From positions 3,070,845-3,134,844 of the forward strand of contig NC_087084.1 of NCBI RefSeq assembly GCF_026151205.1: a DNA stretch of 64,000 bases, given 5' to 3'. A program made the position numbers and the translations under genes. This document shows, piece after piece, positions 56,601 to 64,000 of this stretch. This DNA comes from Bolinopsis microptera. Taxonomy: Eukaryota > Ctenophora > Tentaculata > Lobata > Bolinopsidae. How positions within the stretch are numbered: position 1 is the first letter of the stretch; each line of letters opens with the position of its first letter. A model generated the notes under the pieces. It saw only the letters and a list, made by a program, of their open reading frames with translations, did no database searches and was not told where the DNA came from.

Positions 56601-59600
56601 TGGTTATCAACATGGGTGTGTCCAGATATCGTTAAATTTGAACGGCTGTTATCTGTTCACCAATAATAACTATTATACTATATCAGTAAAATAATACGGC
56701 CAGGTGTTAAATATGTGATTAGTCAATCTTGTCAAAATACAAAGATTTTTAATAAAAATTACTTATAAATCAATACATGGATGGGATGGGTTTTGGTGGA
56801 AAAAAACATGTAATTTGAGGTTGTGACCCTAGTAAGTGGCGGAAACGACCATCAAACAAGCCAACACCATTCCCGTATCACATAGCTAGTCCCCTTCGTA
56901 TAATGTTCTGAATAGACAAGCTTTTCGTTATTATTGTTCTGGAATAAACAAGCTTTTCGTTATTATTGTTCTGGAATAGACAAGCTTTTCGTTATTATTG
57001 CTCTGGAAAAGACAAAGAAAGAATTCACGTAAAGGCTTAAACTCATAGTGTATTTATATACTATAGATATTAGATATGGTGGGCTCAAAAACAAATTAAA
57101 AACAGGAGAATCAGTATTTCTGTCTCATTTTCAATGAAGCAAAAAAGTGTTCCAAAACCAAAAAAGCACCTAGGTAACTCGCATATATATAAGGTTACAT
57201 TTTAGTTAAATTTTAGTTAAATCGTGTAAGTTAAATGTTAGTTAAATGCTACCTGTGTCTGAAAGGTACTCGTATAGCAAAGCACCGATCCACACTACCG
57301 AGAGCAACCGTCCAGAGGCTGTTAATCAGCGCCACATTGTTTAGGAAGGCTATTGTTTGACAGATGAAGTCTCCTAGAACCCACCGTTCGTACACCACCG
57401 ATAACACTCCGCACCCTAGCATCTGCCACAGTTGGTTAAATGTTAGTTAAATGTTAGTTAAATGTTAGATGAATGTTAGTTAAATGTTAGTTAAATGTTA
57501 GTTAAATGTATTAAATGTTAGTTAAATGTTAGATAAATGTTAGTTAAATGTTAGTTAAATGTGGATTAATGTAGTTAAATGTTAGTTAAGAAATGTAGTT
57601 AAAATGTTAGTTAAATGTTTAGTTAAATGTTATTTAAATGTAGTATAAATGTTAGTTAAATGTAGTTTTTAAATGTTAGTTAAATGTTAGTTAAAATGTT
57701 CAGTTAACTGTTAGTTAAAGTTTAGTTCAAATGTTATTAAATGTTAGTTCAATGTTAGTTACATGTTAGTTTAAATGTTAGTTAAATGTTAGTTAAATGT
57801 TAGATAAATGTTAGTATCAATGTAGTTAAAATGTTAGTTTTAAATGTTAGTTAAATGTTAGTTAAATGTTAGTTAAATGTTAGTTAAATGTTATTAAATG
57901 TAATTAAATGCTAGTTAAATGTTAGTTTAAATGTTATTAAATGTTAGTTAAACAAATGTTAGTTAAATGTTAGTTAAATGTTATTTAAATGTTAGTTAAA
58001 TGTTAGTTCAATGTTAGTTAAATGTTAGTTAAATGTTAGTTAAATGTTAGTTAAATGTTAGTTAAATGTTAGTTAAATGTTAGTTAAATGTTAGTTAAAT
58101 GTTAGTTAAATGTTAGTTAAATGTTAGTTAAATGTTAGTTAAAATGTATTAAATGTTAGTTTAATGTTAGTTCAATGTTAGTTAAATGTTAGTTAAAGTT
58201 ATTAATGTTAGTTAAATGTTAGTTAAATGTAGTTAAATTTAGATTAAATGTTAGTTAAATGTTTTATAAATGTTGTTTAAATGTTAGTTAAATGTTAGTT
58301 AAATGTTAGGTTAAATGTAAGTTAAATTGTTAGTTAAATGTTATTAAATGTTAGTTAAATGGTAGTTAAATGTTATTAAATGTTAGTTAAATGTTTAGTT
58401 AAATTGTTATTTAAATGTTAGTATATGTAGTTAAATGTTAGTTAAAATTGTAAGTTAAATGCTAGTTAAATTTAGTTAAATGTTAGTTAAATGTTAGTAA
58501 ATGTTGATAAATGTAGTTAATGTTAGTTAAATGTTATTTAAAAGGTTATTAAATGTTAGTTCAATGTTAGATAAATGTTATTAAATGTTAGTTAAATGTT
58601 AGTTAAATGTTAGTTAAATGTTAGTTCAATGTTAGTTAAATGTTAGTTAAATGTTAGTTAAATGTTAGTTAAATGTTAGTTAAATTGTAAGTTAAATGTT
58701 AGTTAAATGTTAGATTAAATGTTAGTTATTGATAGTTAAATGTTAGTTAAATGTTAGTTAAATGTTATTAAATGTTAGTTAAATGTTATTCAAAATGTTA
58801 GTTAAAATGTTAGTTACCATGTTAGTTAAATGTAATTTTAAATGTAAGTTAAATTATTAAATGTAGTTAAATGTAAGTTAAATGTTAGTTAAATGTTAGT
58901 TAAATGTTAGTAAATGTTTATTCAAATGTAGTTAAATTGTTATGTTACATGTTAGTTCAATGTTAGTTAAATGTTTAGTTAAATGTTAGTTTAAATGTTA
59001 GTATAAATGTTAGTTAAATGTTAGTTAAAATTGGGTTTTTAGTTTAAATTGTTAGTTAAATGTTAGTTAAATGTTAGTTAAATGTTAGTTAAATGTATAG
59101 TGAACTTATAGTGAACTTATAGTGAACTTATAGTGAACTTATGGTGAACTTAAACCGAACAAAGTTATTACTTTGGGGTTATATTGGAGTATTGGGTCAT
59201 TGGGTTTTAACCCTGCCATAGTCAGTTGAAAGTCTGATAGCATATGTTCCGTTTGATTTGACCAAACTAATGCCTTTCATTGCTTTATAGCGACCAGAAA
59301 AGCTTTTTGAATGTCAAGTCAAACTTCAGTTTCATATCAATACTTTAATTTCAGCGACGGTTTTATTTAAGCCACATTACGTTTACTTTGAAGTAATTTA
59401 ATTCTGTAGAATAAACATTTATACTATGGCCTTATATTGAGGCTAAAGTGTGTCAACCGTCAACCGTCTAGAATTTACAAAGAATTTAACATAATATGTA
59501 TCTGTACTGTCTTACTTTGTGTTCAAATTCAGGAAATGAGTAGTCTAAATAGCATATCCGGCAAGCAAATACCGGAAATCCGCTGGTAAATATTATTACA

Positions 59601-60361
59601 ATATCTATCGATTTCAAAGTTTGAATATTTTAATATTTTAAACCTGTCGTAAATTGGCTGCGAATACCGACGGGGGAAGCACCCATACAAATACTCCTTA
59701 ATGGCACCGCCTACCAAGCCTAAGGTCATACTACTTCAAATTGCACTTTAATTATAAATACTGCAGAAACTGATTTGATAAACCTCCACAACAGAGGTCA
59801 TCCCCATTTTGTTGACAAACAAATTAGCTGAAAATTTATCCCTCAGAACGGTGTAGAAAGATTAAAATATTGTATAATTTACTAAGGTAAAGCGAATGTA
59901 GATATTTTACATAGCATGCTAACCCAAGTCCAGCACGTGAAGTTATTGAAATTATTATTATAACTTCACCAACTGAACTTTAATTTGGTAGTTAAGTTAA
60001 AACTTACAAATCCTATCCAGAGGTCTGGAAACAGCCCGACTGAACGAGTATAAGCTATAGTGTTCTGTTCATCTTCTTTCTGAACCTCAAGAAACAGATA
60101 ATCGCTAAAATGTTACCTGCCGAGAAAATAAGTTTCAAACATTCCATCCTTAGAGCAAAGATGATAGTTTTCTGAGTCGAAAGATTAAAATAAGTTTATC
60201 CATTTTATCGTTTGGAAATCAAGTAAACGTTATGACAGTAAAAACTCTAGAAAATGAATAAATTTATCAACGTTACCAACCCACAACAGCGAGGATAGAG
60301 AGATTGTCCAGACAGACATGAACCAGGGATGAAGAACTACAGGAAGAGGAGGAGGCTGCAT
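44235..60361 (-). CDS. Class A (rhodopsin-like) GPCR, orphan type
   Basis: Seven-helix receptor on the minus strand. Exons: 60361-60277 (start, TM1), 60116-60008 (TM1-TM2), 57422-57253 (TM2-TM3), 48337-48298 (ICL2), 47875-47778 (TM5), 46875-46775, 46462-46374, 46159-46030 and 45846-45733 (very long ICL3), 45470-45327 (TM6), 45156-45028 (TM7), 44696-44235 (C-tail). Signatures: GNILAIICFLR (Asn1.50), LFPDLW (Asp2.50), Cys3.25 in DFICQ, SVDRCFAI in place of DRY, SYTP in place of CWxP, and NPLIYFLLNKEF (NPxxY and helix 8). Position 3.32 is Asn and there is no TM7 lysine, so it is neither a typical amine receptor nor an opsin. The TM4 exon was not found, and the TM1-TM2 exon is one base short. About 557 residues are accounted for. 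Confidence 0.85.
44711..44810. repeat. 12-bp array at the acceptor of the GPCR terminal exon
   Basis: Units of 'gttatgttaacg' or 'ggtatgttaacg', about eight, lying 15 bases intronic of the acceptor of exon 44696-44235. GTTAAC is palindromic; on the coding (minus) strand every unit offers a TTAAC branch-like motif. Confidence 0.92.
45028..47875 (-). CDS. GPCR exons for TM5, long third intracellular loop, TM6 and TM7
   Basis: Seven exons in phase. TM5: CAMSSRYNVAYFLAFNIGFL then PLPIIIILTSYV, with the ECL2 cysteine first. The join across the next intron completes VVIFITTRKYTRR, the cytoplasmic end of TM5. ICL3 then runs for about 150 residues over four exons (QLDRISGSSPSWRPLSCEST, KRQTSESTQPHKH, LSDEVPLNISSSYDTLRVRQ, RALLIWRPNQGEGEQPGQP) to EEEAAARKLRNQAGTLLIVI, the start of TM6. 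TM7 gives VQGFILLMLSNASINPLIYF. Such a long ICL3 is found in some amine and orphan receptors. Confidence 0.85.
46611..46710. repeat. Short array in a GPCR ICL3 intron
   Basis: Units 'tatattgtatagtagtaatg' degenerate into 'tagtagtaattta'. It is in the intron between exons 46875-46775 and 46462-46374, not directly at a splice site. Confidence 0.85.
47448..47777. repeat. 30-bp minisatellite made of the TM5 exon end and its 5' splice site
   Basis: On the minus strand the TM5 exon ends ACCAGCTATGTCG followed by donor GTAAGTAATAAGTACTG. The array repeats exactly this exon-intron junction about ten more times, so about 11 GTAAG-type donors lie head to tail, plus variant GTAAC sites in units with 'agttaccaac'. 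Only the first (after 47778) keeps the receptor frame: using any later one reads TSYVGK and then a stop. Confidence 0.92.
48298..48337 (-). CDS. Short GPCR exon, probable second intracellular loop
   Basis: A pyrimidine-rich acceptor ('atcatcttcatcatcgctctcag') and a donor GTAAGT bound 40 bases. Joined to the phase-2 end of the TM3 exon it gives VDRCFAIRVPFRHSEYNLRL then AAEDNKT, a reasonable ICL2. It lies in the non-duplicated part, on the far side of duplication copy 2 from the TM3 exon. Confidence 0.6.
48400..51221. other. No gene recognised between the GPCR ICL2 exon and duplication copy 2
   Basis: If the receptor is one gene this is intron. A minus-strand patch at 48.45-48.51 kb reads SCFVCSIVCLVTEPLCHVY after an AG and is hydrophobic, but its phase does not connect as TM4. 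From 49.65 to 50.33 kb the sequence is GC-richer with CGCGCGCC motifs, and it shares pieces with the pentraxin-cluster introns (a 'catacgttgt' region and a 'gggggtca..acgtgatac' region) and with 31.43 kb. It is therefore mostly old transposon-derived DNA. Confidence 0.5.
52641..52800. repeat. 12-bp GTTAAC array, copy 2
   Basis: Counterpart of 44711-44810, expanded to about 13 units of 'gttatgttaac' type. Confidence 0.9.
55129..55197. repeat. 'taattattac' array beside a GPCR acceptor, copy 2
   Basis: About seven units of 'taattattac' immediately intronic of the acceptor of the exon that completes TM5. Copy 1 has only two or three units at 46895-46925, so the array has expanded or contracted since duplication. 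Confidence 0.85.
55740..56373. repeat. 30-bp donor-site minisatellite, copy 2, about 21 units
   Basis: Same unit as at 47448-47777 but roughly twice as many copies, and most units carry small indels ('catagcggtcatactt', 'tagctgtcagtactt'). Confidence 0.88.
56904..57002. repeat. 32-bp tandem repeat, 3 units
   Basis: Units begin 'tgttctggaatagacaagct' and continue 'tttcgttattat'. Lies in the intron between TM3 and ICL2 exons. Confidence 0.9.
57253..60361 (-). CDS. GPCR exons for N-terminus, TM1, TM2 and TM3
   Basis: Exon 60361-60277 starts with ATG: QPPPLPVVLHPWFMSVWTIS then LSSLLWV, leading into TM1. Exon 60116-60008 continues GNILAIICFLRFRKKMNRTL, then one base is missing before AYTRSVGLFPDLWIGF. 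Exon 57422-57253 gives MLGCGVLSVVYERWVLGDFI then CQTIAFLNNVALINSLWTVA and SVDRCFAIRVPFRH. Splice phases between the three exons agree except for the one-base defect. The extracellular N-terminus is only about 12 residues with no glycosylation site. Confidence 0.8.
57430..59098. repeat. 11-bp 'ttagttaaatg' minisatellite, about 150 units, at the TM3 acceptor
   Basis: Begins within 8 bases of the acceptor of exon 57422-57253. On the coding (minus) strand each unit reads CATTTAACTAA, which contains TTAAC/ACTAA branch-point-like sequence. Many units lack or gain one base, consistent with poor consensus quality. A short related block lies on the other side of the exon at 57195-57250. Confidence 0.95.
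59097..59152. repeat. 12-bp tandem repeat, about 4-5 units
   Basis: 'ttatagtgaact' units immediately following the 11-bp array. Confidence 0.9.
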
Positions 60362-60420
60362 GATAAGTCAGAAACTGCAGTTATTGACAACAGTTTCCAT
60401 AGTACTGACAAGGAGTGTGC

Positions 60421-60712
60421 AGTTTAGTGGTACAGTTACTGGTACAGTTAGTGGTACGGTTAGTGGTACATCCTCCATATTACTAAGGAAGAGTGTATAA
60501 TTAGTGGTTACATGTTATTGGTACAGTTAGTGGTATACAGTTAGTGGTACAGTAGTGGTACAGTTAGTGGTAAAGTATAGTGGTACAAGTTAGTGGTACA
60601 AGTAATGGTACAGTCTCCATATTAACTAAGAGAAAATGGTACATTTAAGTGATACAGTTATTGTACATTAGTGTACAGTTAGTGGATACAGTTTAGTGGT
60701 CGGTTAATGTAA
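60421..60712. repeat. 12-bp 'acagttagtggt' array upstream of the GPCR start codon
   Basis: About 20 degenerate units begin some 60 bases upstream of the GPCR ATG (on the minus strand), i.e. in the presumed 5' UTR or promoter. Indels are frequent. Confidence 0.85.
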
Positions 60713-60719
60713 AGTACCC

Positions 60720-63090
60720 ATAATTACTAAAAAGGATGTCATCTGTTAGCAAGAGTTGAGAAATTAACTAGCGGCAATTAGTTTTATCAAACGGGTACAT
60801 TTACCTAACTGCTCACATACCATTACATATCAATTGCATATATCTAATACAAACAGCCCGTAACACAATGCCGGGTGAATATAAAAGTTATACCCTTGTT
60901 CCTATGTCCACCTATAAGATAATAGTAACACAAAACATTATTCCTGGCGGGATAACAACTAAATCAGAGCTCCCTCCAACATTAGTCTGAATATTCTCGA
61001 ATCAAGCGAAATATTTTAGTGTATTCAGCCGATCTAAAGCGGATAAACGTAAAATCCTGGGTAATATCAAAGGCCGAAAACGGGCTCAAGCTGAAAGTAT
61101 TCGAAGCAGAGAGGTTACGAAATATTGGGACAGTATATGTAAACGTGGGGTTCAAGTATTAAAGCAAGCGGGTTGAGTATGATTCAACTTTTTAATAAGT
61201 GTGATCCAAATAATTACAATACAAGATTTATGTGATGCAGAGCGAAAATTATTATCAATGATATGTTGGCAAATCAACATGATAGGTGAAATATACCGCG
61301 AATCAGAAGTGATTGAGTGTAATTAGGAAAACGACCAATGATATGTTTGGAGTATCAACATGAAAAGTGAAATTTTGGAAATTGTAGTGATTGAGTGTGA
61401 TTTATAAGTGTGATGAAATTTGATTAAGTGTGATTAAGTGTGATAAGTTGTGTGTAGAAATATTGGGAACAAAATTTGATGTACGAAAGAGAAGTGAGAT
61501 AAAGTGTCACTACTCACTCCACATGCTTACCAAATTCCAAAGATTAAACCTAATCGTGCAACTAAGTATAGATCTGTGTTACACATGCAATGAAAATACC
61601 CATAAAAAACCCCGGGGTTACACACAATAAAATTCGTAATGCGGGGTTTACAACGAACAATTTAAAGATCGGACCTGGTTCAAGTCAGTCATGAGGTAAT
61701 CGAGCAATAATTTCCTTAATCAGAGTTCAAATCCAGACAATAAGACGAGGTGATCACTAACCCTAAAAATGTCATTCCAGGCATAGTGGCGCTTGAAAAA
61801 GATACCGGAATCATCTTTTTTCAAGATTCGATAAACTCGATATGCGTCTTTTAAAAGCAGGTAAATAAAGTTAAACTTTGACAAAGAACAAACAGTAAAA
61901 ATGTAAAATGGCAAACATAATTAACCCAGCTTATCTAGTGTCCAGTGTCATGCAAAAATTATAATGATATTACAAAATTACTAAAATATACAGCTGCCAA
62001 TCTGACATCCCACACAGCAATTAATACCGCAGAGTACCAAACACTTGAGAAACGTACACATATTCTAATACGCAGGAATTTGTACCGTATCTAGACCTTT
62101 CTGGCATCACCCGAATTTGTAAACAGAGTGATATCTTACTAAACTTACTACTAGAAACGTCATTGGTAATTATAAACGTAAAAAGCGGTATTGATAACAG
62201 AAGTGTACATGAAATAGCTTTCAACATCTCCGATATACCATGTGATGGGGCACACGTCAATACTGGTTCCGGTCAATTTAACATGAGAATGTACAATTGA
62301 AAAGTGTCATGTGATCAAATTTAAAGATAGACGAGTATGGTGTTAAAAGGTAGCAGATGCCGGCAGCCACGGGACAATGGCTGTCTACCATAGCACAGCC
62401 GAGTAATTCACGAAAAGTGAATAAAAAAAGTCGCGACACTATCAATTGTCTGAGTACTTCAGGAGACAAGTTTTGTCAGATAAAAAAGAAAAGAACAACA
62501 CAAAGATCACTAAATTTAGGAGCTATCCAATATCTGACACAAACAGTTTAAGGTAACTAGATCTGAAGCTGGTACTGACAAAAACTAAGGTGTGTGTTGT
62601 AGCGAACTCATTATGTTGGTTGTATCCCGATCAGTAAAAACACCTGACTCAACACACTAACAGCTAGGGATTCTCTCAATTTTCCCGGACAAGTGAAGCG
62701 TAAAAAATGTTGATATGCGGTCAGGGGATTAGTGTTTAGAAAGTGATACACCGGAAAAATTGGGTGCCACGATCTTAAACTCGTTCTTATAATCACAAAA
62801 GAGTTTATAGCTTATAAATACCGTCAAGACCTTGCTTTTCATGCATAATCTAATAAGGATGGTAATTATTGGCGTAACATAACTTGATCACGGGAGGAAT
62901 GTCACATCCCGACGGTAAAAATGAAACAATTATTGTTGATATGATCGGATCATGAGTCAGATACCGTTGGGAAAACTATGCCGCTCTTACAAATCTGAAG
63001 GTCGAAGAATGTTATATAAACAGTGAGACGTCACGACACTGATACACTGACTATTTTCACATTGTTACACTGTAGCTGTGTAGCACTGTC
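60720..63090. other. No gene recognised
   Basis: Several frames of 60-80 codons occur on both strands but none has recognisable motifs, consistent splice context or unusual codon pattern. A loose repeat 'aagtgtgattaagtgtgat' occurs near 61400-61450. It may hold the receptor promoter at its left end. Confidence 0.5.
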
Positions 63091-63095
63091 ACAGC

Positions 63096-63290
63096 ATAAC
63101 ATAGTTACAATGTAACACCGTTACAATGTAACATCGTTATAATGTAACACCGTTACAATGTAACACCGTTACAATGTAACACCGTTACAATGTAACATCG
63201 TTATAATTTAACACCGTTACAATGTAACATAGTTACAATGTAACACCGTTACAATGTTACGTCGTTACAATGTAACACCGTTACAATTAG
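63096..63290. repeat. 16-bp palindromic minisatellite
   Basis: 'gttacaatgtaacacc' is repeated about 12 times with 'catcgttataatg' variants. Within each unit GTTACA-A-TGTAAC is a perfect inverted repeat, so every unit can form a small hairpin. Confidence 0.93.
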
Positions 63291-63420
63291 GAACCGACCG
63301 GAAATCCGGCTGAATCCGGTTCCGGCCGGATATCCGGCTTCAAAATCCGGTTCCGGTTCCGGCTCCGGCTGGAAAAAAAATTGCCGGATTTTTGCCGGAT
63401 TTCAGTTTTTTTTACCGAAA
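63290..63420. repeat. CCGG-rich simple sequence
   Basis: Dense 'atccgg', 'ttccgg' and 'gccgga' motifs on both strands followed by an A-rich/T-rich stretch. Much more GC-rich than its surroundings; looks like the edge of the satellite that follows. Confidence 0.6.
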
Positions 63421-63438
63421 AAAAAAATCAAAAAAGTA

Positions 63439-64000
63439 TTTTCGGCTAATAATGAACAGGGTAGCCTGAATCGTGGAAAAAAAGTGGTTTTCAGAAAAAC
63501 TTTTAAAAATTTTGACTTAGAAGTTTTTCGGTCGGAATCGTTCTCGAGACGTACCTCCTGTATCGAGAGCTCCCGCTTCCGAGCTCGTGTTGCAAAGGGG
63601 AGGCCTGCCTTCCGTGATCACATTACCAGGGGAAACCTCGAGTCTAGAATTGTGTATCGAGGGGTAGGTGGGGACTTCGTAAAACCGAAAAAATATTTTC
63701 GGCTAATAATGAAAAGGGTAGCCTGAATCGTGGAAAAAAGTGGTTTTCAGAAAAACTTCGAAAAATTTTAACTTAAAAGTTTTCGGTCCGAGTCGTTCTC
63801 GAGACGTACCTCCTGTATCGAGAGCTCCCGCTTCCGAGCTCGTGTTGCAAAGGGGAGGCCTGCCTTCCAAGATCGCATTACCGGGGGAAACCTTGAGTCC
63901 AGAATACAGAATAGTGTATCGAGGGGTAGGTGCGGACTTAGAAAAAACCGGAGAATATTTTGGGCCACCTCCCTGGGCTAGCCCCCGGCTATAATCGCAA
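63439..64000. repeat. 257-bp satellite, two units, running off the window
   Basis: 'ttttcggctaataatgaa' at 63439 recurs at 63696, and the following 200 bp agree closely (for example 'gagacgtacctcctgtatcg', 'aaggggaggcctgccttcc'). The second unit diverges after about 63958. The array probably continues to the right. Confidence 0.88.

Larger units (their letters stand above)
51222..56835. repeat. Segmental duplication, copy 2 (indel-rich)
   Basis: Matches 43338-48215 throughout. Up to about 52080 the two are nearly identical; beyond that the second copy differs by frequent single-base gaps and insertions, many in homopolymers. Its minisatellites are longer. It sits between the TM3 and ICL2 exons of the receptor. 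Confidence 0.88.

Noticed and set aside
1-64000. CRISPR arrays, bacterial operons or phage genes
   Set aside because: Introns, metazoan gene families and retroelements show this is animal nuclear DNA. The tandem arrays have no unique spacers between repeats.

Overview
The window is eukaryotic and almost certainly metazoan. It carries a multi-exon integrin beta gene, a multi-exon rhodopsin-class (class A) GPCR gene, a four-copy family of secreted pentraxin-like coiled-coil proteins, and a Penelope-like retroelement with a GIY-YIG endonuclease. All introns read here use GT-AG boundaries. The DNA is AT-rich and full of minisatellites, with a short block of vertebrate-type telomere repeat. An early-branching or marine invertebrate (cnidarian- or placozoan-like) would fit, but the species cannot be fixed from the sequence.

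Layout. (1) 1-18 kb, plus strand: integrin beta from the ligand-binding beta-I domain through four cysteine-rich stalk repeats, the beta-tail, the membrane helix and three mutually exclusive terminal exons with different cytoplasmic tails. The N-terminal exons are not convincingly found; one PSI-like candidate lies at 2.4 kb. (2) 18-43 kb, minus strand: four tandem copies (A-D) of a three-exon gene with signal peptide, pentraxin-like domain and a coiled coil built of 28-residue repeats. Repeat number runs from about 3 to about 17. A and B are frame-broken; C and D are intact. A 3.1-kb Penelope-like element with perfect 520-bp inverted ends sits between C and D. (3) 43-60.4 kb, minus strand: one orphan-type GPCR gene. 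Its 3' half (TM5 to C-tail, with flank) is present twice, and the second copy (51.2-56.8 kb) is riddled with small indels. (4) 60.4-64 kb: minisatellites, sequence with no recognised gene, and the start of a 257-bp satellite.

The most unusual feature is structural. In both multi-exon genes, tandem arrays repeatedly sit directly against splice sites, covering acceptor or branch-point regions or, in the GPCR, multiplying a complete 5' splice site together with the end of its exon. The integrin tail choice, the variable glycosylated coiled coil and the splice-site array are the three observations most worth following. Parts of the window (about 21.9-25.4 kb and 52.1-60.7 kb) look like poorly polished long-read consensus, so frameshifts there are weak evidence of real gene loss.
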